A DNA stretch of 40,709 nucleotides from a virus. Location: IMG/VR virus record IMGVR_UViG_3300044675_004707, positions 1 to 40,709 of that record; one strand, written 5' to 3'. The translations under genes were made by a program, and so were the position numbers. This document shows positions 21,587 through 29,371 of this stretch, piece after piece (within the stretch, counting starts at the first letter, position 1; every line of letters starts with the position of its first letter). Under the pieces are notes generated by a model. The model saw nothing but the letters and a program-made list of their open reading frames with translations, was not told where the DNA came from and did no database searches.

Positions 21587-22491
21587 TGCACTACTATCAG
21601 TTCAATCCTGCGGCCTATTGCCTCGACACGGCACACCTCACGAACAAGGAAGATCTGGCCTACCGGAGACTCCTCGATCTCAGCTACACGAGCGAAAAAG
21701 AATTGCCACTTGATATTACGCTTTTAGCGCGAAAAGTCCGCTGCGGAGTCGCTGAAGTCAAAGTCGTCATTGCCGAGTTCTTCACCGAGACCGAAAAAGG
21801 CTACGTCAACGATCGCGTCCAGTTGGAACTCTCTAAGTTGAAGGAATTTGTGGAAGCAGGGAAGGCGGGAGCCGAGAAGCGCTGGGGCAAGAAAAAGAAA
21901 AGCCCCCCTACCGAATCGGATATGGCCCCCGATAGCCCCCCTACCGAAGGCCATCAGCAAAACGATGGCCCCCTAATGCTACCTAATACCTATAACCTAT
22001 TACCTAGTTCCCCTATAGTCCCCACGGGGGACGTTCAGACTGATCTGCTCGACAAGAATCTGCACCTCAATCGAGCCCGGATGCTCTTCCGGATGCGTCC
22101 CTCGACTCAACTGGATTCAAGCCAGCTCCGTTCGTGGAAAAAAAATAAAGGGGTCGTCGAGAGCACCAGCGAAGAGGACTGGCTCCTGCTTGAGTGGCTC
22201 TTTGCCCAGGGCACCGGCAAGGGCGAGGCCGGAGAGTACCGCCGCAAGGATCTGGCTACCCTGCTCGCCAACTGGAACGGCGAGATCCAGCGAGCCCGCA
22301 CCGAGGCCAGCAACCGTGGCGCGGACTTCTTGAAAAAAGAAAAACGGGGGGGCGATCCCGAGCCCGAAGGATGGAGACGCATCCTGGTCGAGCTGTACGA
22401 CGACAGCGACCCCGAGGCCGTGGAGAGCGCCACATGGGAGGGGCTGCCTCCCGCCGTCAGGGCTCAGATCCTCAACCGCATCAAGGAGTAG
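21586..22491 (+). CDS. Replication protein, DUF1376 (YdaU-like)
   Basis: This encodes 301 residues. The N-terminal about 75 residues (MHYYQFNPAAYCLDTAHLTN, EDLAYRRLLDLSYTSEKELP, LLARKVR) are a DUF1376/YdaU domain, a winged-helix module of phage replication initiator proteins comparable to lambda O. A basic linker (KKKKSPPTES) and a low-complexity stretch with CTATAACCTATTACC repeat-like DNA follow (about residues 105-150). The C-terminal part (residues about 165-301, SSQLRSWKKNKGVVES, EWRRKDLATLLANW-type helix) would contact helicase. The DnaB gene lies 3 kb downstream, completing a lambda O/P-like pair with host-type loading. Start by TGATG overlap. Confidence 0.75.
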   Translation: MHYYQFNPAAYCLDTAHLTNKEDLAYRRLLDLSYTSEKELPLDITLLARKVRCGVAEVKVVIAEFFTETEKGYVNDRVQLELSKLKEFVEAGKAGAEKRWGKKKKSPPTESDMAPDSPPTEGHQQNDGPLMLPNTYNLLPSSPIVPTGDVQTDLLDKNLHLNRARMLFRMRPSTQLDSSQLRSWKKNKGVVESTSEEDWLLLEWLFAQGTGKGEAGEYRRKDLATLLANWNGEIQRARTEASNRGADFLKKEKRGGDPEPEGWRRILVELYDDSDPEAVESATWEGLPPAVRAQILNRIKE

Positions 22492-22493
22492 CT

Positions 22494-22742
22494 ATGAGTG
22501 ATCTAAAAAAAGTCCACGAGCAGGCGATCCGCGTGGCGGAGCTAAGGATTCATAACGACTGGCATCGTGCCGGTGACTGGCTTCCTGATCGCCCTCTTTG
22601 CGTCCTTGCATGGGATGGCGAGGCTCACTTCATCGCCGTCTATGAAGGAGACAAGTGGTGGAATGCCTACCTCGATGAGGAAATTGATTCCGTAATAACG
22701 CACTGGTGCCATCTGCCAGAGCCAAGCAGGGAGCAGATATGA
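22494..22742 (+). CDS. DUF551-like small protein
   Basis: This encodes 82 residues from ATG 22494, two bases after the upstream stop. The second half (WLPDRPLCVLAWDGEAHFIA, KWWNAYLDEEIDSVITHWCH, ending LPEPS) is the W-L-P..V-L-A..W..V-T-H-W-x-x-L-P-E-P pattern of DUF551, common in phage early regions. Its function is unknown; the fold is compact and beta-rich. The stop overlaps the next start by ATGA. Confidence 0.7.
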   Translation: MSDLKKVHEQAIRVAELRIHNDWHRAGDWLPDRPLCVLAWDGEAHFIAVYEGDKWWNAYLDEEIDSVITHWCHLPEPSREQI

Positions 22743-23110
22743 GCAGCGCCGCCACCAGCAACCGGTCAGAGCGATGGGGTGGAGGATCCCGCATGAAGGA
22801 TGCCCCCGCCATCGACTTGAGCGAGCTCTCCACCGTCCGGCATAACGGCTCCGCCCTCTCCGTCGAGCCCGAGCCCGGCACCGGAGTCTGGAACTGGTGG
22901 GAGATTGCCAATGCCAAGATCGTCGGCGACGCCTGCGACCGCTGGCTCCGCGAACGCTACGAGCGCACCCGCGACCGACTCATCTGCCCCGTCGAGTATC
23001 ACCGGGCAGTGCTCACCCGCGAGATCATCATGGCCGTCGAGGCCAAGCGCGAGCGCGGCGAGACCGTCGTCATCCCCGAGAAGCCCCAACAGCCTCTTCC
23101 CCATGAGTAG
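22739..23110 (+). CDS. Early protein, unknown function
   Basis: This encodes 123 residues from ATG 22739 (ATGA overlap). The N-terminal half is mixed, and the rest is helical and charged (WNWWEIANAKIVGDACDRWL, RERYERTRDRLICPVEYHRA, IIMAVEAKRERGETVV). The 3' end overlaps the next gene by eight bases, so translation is coupled. No family recognised; there is no signal or membrane segment. Confidence 0.55.
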   Translation: MSSAATSNRSERWGGGSRMKDAPAIDLSELSTVRHNGSALSVEPEPGTGVWNWWEIANAKIVGDACDRWLRERYERTRDRLICPVEYHRAVLTREIIMAVEAKRERGETVVIPEKPQQPLPHE

Positions 23111-23303
23111 CACCGAGACCATCGACGCACCGTGCGCCCTCTGCGGGTGCAACCACCCCGAGATTGCCAAGCTCCACGAGCCCGGCATCGGCCCCTTGTG
23201 CGAGGAATGCCGGATCGAGACCGAACTGGTCGAGAGCCGACTCCTCGACAGCGGATTGCGCCCCATGACGAGGGGGGAGCTGAAAAGGATGAATGATGAA
23301 TGA
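23103..23303 (+). CDS. Small zinc-ribbon-like protein
   Basis: This encodes 66 residues from ATG 23103. Two Cys pairs (CALCGC near residue 11 and CEEC near residue 37) plus His residues between them suggest a zinc knuckle or ribbon (CxxC..H..CxxC). The rest is charged and helical. Its end is made of the GAATGAT repeat (23289-23312), which is translated as MNDE. It may bind nucleic acid or protein; nothing more can be said. Confidence 0.55.
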   Translation: MSSTETIDAPCALCGCNHPEIAKLHEPGIGPLCEECRIETELVESRLLDSGLRPMTRGELKRMNDE

Positions 23304-23312
23304 TGAATGATG
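23289..23312. repeat. GAATGAT tandem repeat at a gene boundary
   Basis: Three and a half GAATGAT units (7 bp) encode the end of one gene and the spacer before the next. The same repeat occurs at about 978-1010, 25102-25127, 27872-27897 and 31380-31412 (opposite strand), among others. Confidence 0.8.
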
Positions 23313-23317
23313 AAACT

Positions 23318-24130
23318 ATGAGCACCCAGCAAAAGACAGACGCTATTCTCATTCTATATCCCCGCATCGAGAGGGAGTGGGTTCATTTTGATTGGGCCAT
23401 CTATGTTGATGGTCGTCGCCGGGCTTTGTATCGGTCTAGCTCCAGCAGGCTACAGCGTGATGATGGCCCATTGTTCCCGTCATTCGAGTGCCGTAAGGCA
23501 GCTCAGTGGCTAGTTTCCGAGGACAAGAAGAGATTTAGGTCGATACAGACAACGGCCATGGGTGGCCTGTGGGATCAAGAGATCACGCTTGAGATGATTA
23601 AAAGAAACATTCCGTCGTCATCCAACTGGTACGATAGGACACAATACTTACCTTGTCCTGATCGCTGGAATATCACGGAGTTTGCGGTTGCTCCGGTTAG
23701 GATCTGCCCCCGCACCGGACTGGTGTGGAGGTATAGAACTGAGGCGTTTCCGCTAGCTATGCAATTTCCACCAAGGAGAGTCTTTGTCTTATCTCTCCTG
23801 CGGAGGCCGTTGAGTGAAGTGATTATTGGGGGAGGTTTTAGTAATCTGCTTAAGGCTTTTATTTACGGCCCCAGTAGGAAGGCGGCAGGTCCGACCTTCC
23901 TTTCGGGAGATCGCTTTCATCTGATCAAGATGGCACTTGGCCTCAAGCATCAAGATCCCCGTGCGTTCCTCTACGAGAAGAAGGAGCGCATCCGCAAGTC
24001 ACAGATCGTGACCTTTATCAGCCGCCGCATTCGGAAGATTTCCAAGATTCGGCCAGTCAGCAAGTCGGAGAAGTTCTTCTTCCAGTCCCTGATCGGGATC
24101 AAGCGACTAATGGATTTAGTAGCAGCATAA
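23318..24130 (+). CDS. Basic protein of lower GC, unknown function
   Basis: This encodes 270 residues from ATG 23318, the first ATG after the GAATGAT repeat (an ATG at 23300 lies inside the repeat). It is clearly less GC-rich than its neighbours, with rare-looking codons (aga, ttt, ata). The protein is rich in Arg, Lys, Trp and Phe: WVHFDWAIYVDGRRRALYRS, MGGLWDQEITLEMIKRN, RICPRTGLVWRYRTEAF, FFFQSLIGIKRLMDLVA. No signal peptide or certain membrane helix. No family recognised. It looks like a recent acquisition in the early region. Confidence 0.6.
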   Translation: MSTQQKTDAILILYPRIEREWVHFDWAIYVDGRRRALYRSSSSRLQRDDGPLFPSFECRKAAQWLVSEDKKRFRSIQTTAMGGLWDQEITLEMIKRNIPSSSNWYDRTQYLPCPDRWNITEFAVAPVRICPRTGLVWRYRTEAFPLAMQFPPRRVFVLSLLRRPLSEVIIGGGFSNLLKAFIYGPSRKAAGPTFLSGDRFHLIKMALGLKHQDPRAFLYEKKERIRKSQIVTFISRRIRKISKIRPVSKSEKFFFQSLIGIKRLMDLVAA

Positions 24131-24154
24131 ACACCAAACCCAAAACACAACACC

Positions 24155-24757
24155 ATGACAACACTAGCAAAACACCACACCAAGATCCCTGCGGCCAGCG
24201 CTCCGCTTATCTCTGAGTTCGCAGAGCTGATCACTCAGGGCCTCGAATGCTGGGCCAAGGCCGGAGAGGTCGTCGTCGCGCTGATCGACGAGCACGGACT
24301 GACCGTGCCGGAGATCGCGGGGTCGTCCTCGTGCCTGACCGAGGCCATCGTCGGGAGGTTCGAGTCGCTAGGACGCAAGCAGATCCTTCCTCGCCTACTT
24401 GTCGCCGACTATCCGGCGGCGGATCACATGATCAAGCTGCCCTACTCCGAGCAGGCAAGGCTTCAGGATGGAACTGTCGAGCTGCTCATCATCACGGAAT
24501 CCGGCACGGAGACCCTTCAAGTGGCTCCCGAGAACCTGACACCCGCGCAATGCAGGCAGGTATTTGACCGGGGAGCCGTTCGATCCTTGGCCGCGCAGAG
24601 AGCGTTCATTGAGTCCAGGAACGAGGCAGACCGCGCCAAGGGCAAGGTCATGTCTTCCCTTCCCGTTTATAGCGTGCGTGGCCGCAAGGTGATCATCAAT
24701 CACCCCTGCGAACTCAGCGCCAGACAACTCGCCAGCATCCTCTCCGAAATCCAGTAA
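24155..24757 (+). CDS. Early protein, unknown function
   Basis: This encodes 200 residues, soluble and mostly helical. PLISEFAELITQGLECWAKA and LIDEHGLTVPEIAGSSSCLT give a helical N-terminus with an HTH-like spacing (HGLTVPEIAGSSSCLTEAIV), a middle of strands (GTVELLIITESGTETLQVAP), and a C-terminus (LPVYSVRGRKVIINHPCELS, ARQLASILSEI). The leader is C/A-rich (AAACACCAAACCCAAAACAC) without Shine-Dalgarno. A DNA-binding role is possible but unproven. Confidence 0.55.
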   Translation: MTTLAKHHTKIPAASAPLISEFAELITQGLECWAKAGEVVVALIDEHGLTVPEIAGSSSCLTEAIVGRFESLGRKQILPRLLVADYPAADHMIKLPYSEQARLQDGTVELLIITESGTETLQVAPENLTPAQCRQVFDRGAVRSLAAQRAFIESRNEADRAKGKVMSSLPVYSVRGRKVIINHPCELSARQLASILSEIQ

Positions 24758-24788
24758 CCACCAACAAACAACCCACAACCCAACTACC

Positions 24789-25094
24789 ATGCCCATCGCC
24801 ATCGACATCGACGTCACCCTCCTCGACAAGGCCCGCTTTAAGCGGATCACCCGCAAGTCCGGCCAGCCAGCCGTCTTCGTGAACCTCGTCCTCTTTGACA
24901 AGCCGGACGCCCACGGGAATGACGGCTTCGTCAAGCAGAACCAGACTAAGGAAGAGCGCGACCGTGGGGACAGCCAGCTCCCCATCCTGGGTAACTGGAA
25001 GCACCTCGGGGAGAAGCGCCAGGCACCCGCCCCTGCTCCGAAGCCACCGGCCACGCCCCAGCCCGAGATGGCTGAGGATGACATCCCGTTCTAG
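24789..25094 (+). CDS. ssb: Single-stranded DNA-binding-like protein
   Basis: This encodes 101 residues. The N-terminal part (IDIDVTLLDKARFKRITRKS, VFVNLVLFDKPDAHGNDGFV, LPILGNWKHLG) is an OB-fold-like layout found in short phage SSB-like proteins. A Pro/Ala linker leads to the acidic C-terminal tip EDDIPF, the hallmark through which SSBs bind partner proteins. It would coat single strands during replication and recruit host factors. The leader is C/A-rich. The neighbours (DUF1376 protein, DnaB) support the role. At 101 residues it is shorter than host SSB. Confidence 0.75.
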   Translation: MPIAIDIDVTLLDKARFKRITRKSGQPAVFVNLVLFDKPDAHGNDGFVKQNQTKEERDRGDSQLPILGNWKHLGEKRQAPAPAPKPPATPQPEMAEDDIPF

Positions 25095-25123
25095 GGGAAA
25101 GGATGAATGAAGAATGAAGAATG

Positions 25124-25210
25124 ATGAATCCCGAGACCATTAACACCACCCTCACCGCCGCCATGGGCATTGCTCTGGCGGTCCTCTTCTTCTTCACGCC
25201 GAAAACCTAA
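25124..25210 (+). CDS. 28-residue membrane peptide (tentative)
   Basis: ATG 25124 (or 25121) opens a 28-codon frame closed by TAA at 25208-25210. The product has one hydrophobic segment (TAAMGIALAVLFFFTPKT). Upstream are GAATGAA repeats containing AAGGATGAATG, which can serve as a Shine-Dalgarno. Too short to be certain; the membrane character and a clean stop before the next repeat array support it. Confidence 0.35.
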   Translation: MNPETINTTLTAAMGIALAVLFFFTPKT

Positions 25211-25214
25211 AGAA

Positions 25215-25252
25215 AGGCTGAAGACTGAAGGCTGAAGGCTGAAGGCTGAAGA
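25215..25252. repeat. GGCTGAA heptamer array
   Basis: About five units of GGCTGAA (reverse complement of TTCAGCC) lie in the gap before the 25303 gene, followed by CCTATCACC-type units (25261-25295). The gap contains nothing else I can name. Confidence 0.85.
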
Positions 25253-25302
25253 AAACCAACCACCCGATTCCCTATCACCTATTACCGATTACCTAAAACA
25301 CC

Positions 25303-25593
25303 ATGACAACCACCATCAACTACGATCCCTACGAGTTCGCCCAGGTGAACACCAAGCCAGCCCATCCCGACAACCCCGATGCCATCTTCTGGATGGTCGT
25401 CAGGCTCGGGTCGGGCTGCGTCACCAAGGCCGACGCCCACCCCACCCGAGAGCACGCCACCTATGAGGAAGCGTGCGCAGAGGCCCACAGGCTGGCGGCC
25501 AAGCATCCGAATCATGCCCGAGGCTTCGCCGTCCTGAAGGCGTGCAAGATTGTGAAGGCCGAAGTCTCCATCACCAGCAGGAACCTCGTATGA
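25303..25593 (+). CDS. Small early protein, unknown function
   Basis: This encodes 96 residues. Strand-like TTINYDPYEFAQVNT is followed by FWMVVRLGSGCVTKADAHPT and helix TYEEACAEAHRLAAKHPNHA, then a strand GFAVLKACKIVKAEVSI. Such a beta-alpha-beta layout with an R-L-G and a helix full of Ala/Glu/His resembles small phage proteins whose task is unknown. The stop overlaps the helicase start (ATGA at 25590), so it is cotranscribed and coupled with helicase. Confidence 0.55.
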   Translation: MTTTINYDPYEFAQVNTKPAHPDNPDAIFWMVVRLGSGCVTKADAHPTREHATYEEACAEAHRLAAKHPNHARGFAVLKACKIVKAEVSITSRNLV

Positions 25594-26960
25594 GCACCGA
25601 CCTCACCCGCAGTGGCATTCCCTACAACAGGGATGCCGAGAAGGGAGTCCTCTGCTCCTGCATGATTCAGCCCGAGTGCATGGAGGAGCTGGGGGATCTC
25701 ACCGGGGATCACTTCTTCGATCCCACCCACATGGTCGTCTGGGAGTGCCTGAAGCAGCGCTTCCTCGACCGCAAGCCCATCGACCTCATCTCGATCAGCG
25801 ACGCCCTGCGCGACCTCCCCGTGATCAAGGAGAACCCCGCCTACCTCACCGAGATCGCCATCTTCATCCCGACTTCCGCGAATGTCATCGCCTACGCCGA
25901 CATCCTGCGGGAGAAGGCCATGAGGAGAGCCATCCTGAGGGTCGCCAATGAGACCGCCCGCATGGCGGTCGAGAGCGTGAACGAGCCCCATGTCCTGCTG
26001 AATGAAGTCGAGGCCCGCTGGCTCCAGCTCCGGGGAGGGACCAAGGCCGAGACCTCGCTGAAGCACATCGAGGGGTATGTCATGGAGGCCATCGAGGGGA
26101 TCGAGAGTACCTACAAGAACCGTGGCAAATGCGTCGGCCTCCCCACCATGACCACCGACTTCGACCGCATGACCGGGGGGCTGCGCCCCGGCCAGATGGT
26201 CGTCGTCGCGGGACGGCCCGGCATGGGGAAGAGCGCCCTCTCCGTCCAGTGGGCGACCGCCATGGCCGAGGCTGGCTTTCCCGTGGCCGTTTTCTCACTG
26301 GAAATGACTGGAGTTGACCTCGCCTCCCGCATGATCTGCACCGAGATGCCGCTCGATTTGAAGCGTGTCCGGGACGGATTCATGAACAAGAGCGACATGC
26401 AGCGCATGCCGGTCGCCGCCAGCAAGATCGGCCACCTCCCCCTCCACATCGACGAGACCCCATCACTGAATATCTTCGACTTCCGAGGCCGCGCCCGCCG
26501 CGCCGTCGTGAAGCACGGGGTGAAGTGCATCGTCGTGGACTACCTCCAGCTCATGCGGAGTACGAGCAAGCGAGCCCAAGAGAACCGCGCCTACGAAGTG
26601 GCCGAGATCTCCATGGCCCTAAAGGCCACCGCCAAGGAACTCGGCGTCCCTGTCATCGCCGCCACCCAGCTCGGGAGGAATGCCGAGGAGCGGAGCGCAC
26701 CGAAGCTCGCCGACCTGCGCGAGTCCGGCCAGATCGAGCAGGATGCCGACATCGTCGTCATGCTCCACCGTCCGAAGAAGGGGATGAAGGACAGCGACGG
26801 GAACAGCCTCGATGACGGCTCGGTCGAGCTGATCGTTGCCAAGCAGCGCAACGGCCCCGTCGGAACGGTGAACCTCAAGTTCGAGGCCGAATACACCCGC
26901 TTCGCCAACGTCACGGAAGCCCTCTACTCCAACAACAAAGAGAAACGCCAGAAACACTAA
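25590..26960 (+). CDS. dnaB: Replicative DNA helicase, DnaB type
   Basis: This encodes 456 residues from ATG 25590, overlapping the upstream stop. The N-terminal domain (NRDAEKGVLCSCMIQPECME, HFFDPTHMVVWECLKQRF) is the DnaB N-domain. The C-terminal RecA-like motor has Walker A GRPGMGKS (208-215), VAVFSLEM, Walker B VVDYLQLM with Asp317, the QLGR-x-x-E-x-R segment and LRESGQIEQDADIV. It would form a hexameric ring unwinding DNA 5' to 3' at the fork, loaded by the DUF1376 protein or a host loader. The length is typical. The last residues are a basic tail (NNKEKRQKH). Confidence 0.95.
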   Translation: MSTDLTRSGIPYNRDAEKGVLCSCMIQPECMEELGDLTGDHFFDPTHMVVWECLKQRFLDRKPIDLISISDALRDLPVIKENPAYLTEIAIFIPTSANVIAYADILREKAMRRAILRVANETARMAVESVNEPHVLLNEVEARWLQLRGGTKAETSLKHIEGYVMEAIEGIESTYKNRGKCVGLPTMTTDFDRMTGGLRPGQMVVVAGRPGMGKSALSVQWATAMAEAGFPVAVFSLEMTGVDLASRMICTEMPLDLKRVRDGFMNKSDMQRMPVAASKIGHLPLHIDETPSLNIFDFRGRARRAVVKHGVKCIVVDYLQLMRSTSKRAQENRAYEVAEISMALKATAKELGVPVIAATQLGRNAEERSAPKLADLRESGQIEQDADIVVMLHRPKKGMKDSDGNSLDDGSVELIVAKQRNGPVGTVNLKFEAEYTRFANVTEALYSNNKEKRQKH

Positions 26961-26962
26961 TT

Positions 26963-27508
26963 ATGAAAAAAGTGAAAAGTCCAAAAGTGAAAAGTGCCGT
27001 AACGGATGCGAAGCAACGGCCGGGCCAGCCAAAGGTTAATCCCATGTTCACCCCGGCGCATGTCGCCTACATCGCCTCCCTGAAGGATCGCATCGCCGAG
27101 CTGGAGGGTCATCTCTCCGGTCAGTCGAGTAACTCCATCCTGAGCGAGGCCGAGCACCTCACCACCCAGGACAGGAACGACTCCTACGGCCATCCCTCCC
27201 ATGGCTACGGCCGGGTGAGCGCCGCGTTTAACTCACTGACCGGCCATGATATTTCAACAGAGGAGGCCATCCTTTTCATGGTCTGCGTGAAGCTGGCACG
27301 GGAGGCTTACAAGCCCAAGCGGGACAACCGCGTCGATGCCGCCGGATACCTGAACTGCCTCGACATGGCCGTCCAGGCGCGGGATCAGGGATTTGAATTT
27401 ACCACGGGCAGTCACCCCGGCAGGCCGGTGGCCGCTGGGCTCCATGGTGCTGGAGAGACTGAAAAGGACCGGCCATCCGTTCCCGTGGCGAATCAAGGAA
27501 GAGGCTAA
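26963..27508 (+). CDS. DUF6378-like protein
   Basis: This encodes 181 residues from ATG 26963. The first 12 codons are made from the AAAGTGAAAAGTCC microrepeat, so the true start may be the internal ATG at 27044 (MFTPAHVAYIASLKDRIAEL). The core, ILSEAEHLTTQDRNDSYGHP, AAFNSLTG, EEAILFMVCVKLAREAYKPK, DNRVDAAGYLNCLDMA, is the DUF6378 pattern frequent in phage genomes: helical, with D-R-x-x-x-Y-G and D-x-x-x-D-x-A-x-Y motifs as in MazG/dUTPase-like helical folds. Nucleotide metabolism is suspected for the family and not established. The C-terminal tail is Gly/Arg-rich. Confidence 0.65.
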   Translation: MKKVKSPKVKSAVTDAKQRPGQPKVNPMFTPAHVAYIASLKDRIAELEGHLSGQSSNSILSEAEHLTTQDRNDSYGHPSHGYGRVSAAFNSLTGHDISTEEAILFMVCVKLAREAYKPKRDNRVDAAGYLNCLDMAVQARDQGFEFTTGSHPGRPVAAGLHGAGETEKDRPSVPVANQGRG

Positions 27509-27533
27509 AGGCTGAAGGCTAAAGGCTAAAGGC
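27502..27533. repeat. GGCTAAA/GGCTGAA heptamer array
   Basis: About four units of the heptamer family (variants GGCTAAA and GGCTGAA) overlap the end of the DUF6378-like gene and fill the 42-bp gap before 27551. Confidence 0.8.
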
Positions 27534-27550
27534 ACAACAGGAGATACAAC

Positions 27551-27896
<346 letters not shown>

Positions 27897-28460
27897 ATGA
27901 AGACAACTACAGAAGTCAGCGGCCCTTGGGAATGCTTCAGCGACCCCTGTTATTACGACATGGCAAGGCTCCGCAGGAAGGATGGCCCCAAGGATTTCAA
28001 CACGGGATTTCACCTCAATACTCTGCGCGAGGCCCAAGAACTCCGAGACATCCTCAACAGATACGAAGCCCGACTCGCCCTCGTGCCAGAGGAACCAGTT
28101 ATTAAGGAACCCTTGACTACTGAACCCGCTCCCGAATGGCGAGAGCTTGGCCCTGACGAGGTGATCCAAGAGGGGGATGAGGTGTTCAGTCTTGGAATGT
28201 GGATTCCAGTTTCACCAAACCTAGTCATACCAATTAACGACAAGAGAAAACCAGAAGTTCGCTTCCGCACCCGCCGCCTGTTGCCAAAGCAGGAGGAGGA
28301 AAGACTGCTTAAAGTCATGGAGTATTGCAGGAAATGGGCAGACGAACACCTAGCAGGTCACGGCAAGGAGACATTCTATGCCCGTCTCGGCTTGCTAGTG
28401 GACTTCGCAACCGACCTACACCGCGACGAGATCCAAAAGCTGAAGGAGGCCAAGCCATGA
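27897..28460 (+). CDS. Early-late boundary protein, unknown function
   Basis: This encodes 187 residues from ATG 27897 after a GAATGAT repeat (the ATG at 27882 lies inside the repeat). N-terminal SGPWECFSDPCYYDMARLRR and a TGFHLNTLREAQELRDILNR helix suggest a compact domain. The middle (DEVIQEGDEVFSLGMWIPVS) is strand-rich and ends at RRL; the C-terminus is helical. A stretch at about 28080-28260 is lower in GC. No family recognised. The stop overlaps the next start (ATGA at 28457). Confidence 0.55.
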   Translation: MKTTTEVSGPWECFSDPCYYDMARLRRKDGPKDFNTGFHLNTLREAQELRDILNRYEARLALVPEEPVIKEPLTTEPAPEWRELGPDEVIQEGDEVFSLGMWIPVSPNLVIPINDKRKPEVRFRTRRLLPKQEEERLLKVMEYCRKWADEHLAGHGKETFYARLGLLVDFATDLHRDEIQKLKEAKP

Positions 28461-28885
28461 GCGCCGGGAAGGGAGACAGCCCGAGGAGCTGCTTCAGCCG
28501 CGAGTACCGGGATAATTGGGATCAGATTTTCGCGCAGAGACGCAGAGGCGCAGAGGATAGAGCGAATCTAGAGAGGCAATCATTTTGTAGGTTTTGTGGC
28601 GCTCCCGATTTCACCCCGGCAAAAAGGTATTACTTGTGCGGATCAGGAGCTCATGGGCAAACGGAGCGGTGTTGTATTTATCAAGAAGCGCTTGCCGAGC
28701 ATCATAAAGATTTTTCATGGAAGCCGAAATCATGCACGTGGCCGCTTAATGATGAAGTCCTGAAGGTGTTAAAATATCACCTCGAAATTATCGGAATTTC
28801 ACCATCCGCGTGGGGATTTGATCATTTGAAAAATTACCGACCCTCGACTCAGCCTTCCCACCGCACCGTTTCTCCTCACCCATGA
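28457..28885 (+). CDS. Chimeric small protein: phage N-terminal motif plus zinc-finger-like domain
   Basis: This encodes 142 residues from ATG 28457. The first 26 residues, beginning MSAGKGDSPRSCFSREYRDN, are a conserved opening of many small phage proteins. Residues 27-40 are coded by the GCAGAGACGCAGAGGCGCAG repeat (28531-28551). After it the GC content drops sharply and a Cys-rich domain begins (FCRFCGAPD, YLCGSGAHGQTERCC), which could bind zinc, followed by a helical tail (KYHLEIIGISPSAWGF). The join at the repeat suggests two pieces fused there. Function unknown. Confidence 0.6.
   Translation: MSAGKGDSPRSCFSREYRDNWDQIFAQRRRGAEDRANLERQSFCRFCGAPDFTPAKRYYLCGSGAHGQTERCCIYQEALAEHHKDFSWKPKSCTWPLNDEVLKVLKYHLEIIGISPSAWGFDHLKNYRPSTQPSHRTVSPHP
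28531..28551. repeat. GCAGAGACGCAGAGGCGCAG repeat inside a gene
   Basis: Second copy of the 5061-5081 repeat. It lies precisely at the change from a GC-rich N-terminal segment to an AT-richer Cys-rich segment. Confidence 0.7.
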
Positions 28886-29247
28886 ACGAACACCGCGTCG
28901 AAGTTGACATCTATCGGGACGGATGCTGGATCGTCTGGCCTGCCGATCACAAGAGCGCCCTGGCATGGTTGCACCGCAAGGGTTGCGACAAGCCGAAGCA
29001 TGTCCATGAGCTGAAGGGCGCGGACGGCCTGAGCGTGCGGACTAAGCAGATCGGCAGCGTCATCTTCCTGACCGAGTGGAAGTCCACCCCCGAGATGCAC
29101 GCCGTCCTGGCTCACGAGGCCCTGCACGCCGCCCGCGACATCCTCAACTCACGCGGCGTCCGCGAGAAGCGCAAGCACGAGGAGGCCACCACCTACCTCC
29201 AGCATTTCCTGATCGAGAAGATCCTCACCCGCCTGATGCGGAAATAG
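28882..29247 (+). CDS. Putative HExxH metalloprotease-like protein
   Basis: This encodes 121 residues. Start by ATGA overlap with the upstream gene. HEALH at residues 78-82 within VLAHEALHAARDILNSRG forms a zinc motif; a downstream Glu in KHEEATTYLQHFLIEKI (about residues 101-103) could be the third ligand. The N-terminal strands (VEVDIYRDGCWIVWPADHKS, GSVIFLTEWKS) suggest a minimal zincin. Similar small HExxH proteins occur near phage packaging genes, but what they cut is unknown. A role in head maturation or in removing a host repressor would both fit. Confidence 0.65.
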   Translation: MNEHRVEVDIYRDGCWIVWPADHKSALAWLHRKGCDKPKHVHELKGADGLSVRTKQIGSVIFLTEWKSTPEMHAVLAHEALHAARDILNSRGVREKRKHEEATTYLQHFLIEKILTRLMRK

Positions 29248-29371
29248 ACCCCATCCCTTTCATCCCCTTCATCCCTGTGAGTCTGCCCTCCTTCCCACTG
29301 GATCCAGTTAGATCCTCTGACCGACCAGCCTTCAGCCTTCAGCCTTCAGCCTAACAGCCTCCCCTCCGCCC
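29248..29371. repeat. Repeat-filled gap before the terminase
   Basis: This contains CCCTTTCATCCCCTTCATCC and TGTGAGT (like 361-395 and 31261-31288), ACTGGATCCAGTTA (about 29298-29311), and four TTCAGCC units (29326-29352). No promoter or terminator that I can support. Confidence 0.75.

Noticed and set aside
21084-22345. Programmed -1 frameshift at AAAAAAG tracts
   Set aside because: In the reading frames used, the codon boundaries (AAA AAA GAA) do not give an X-XXY-YYZ slippery heptamer, and the frames are continuous and sensible without shifting.
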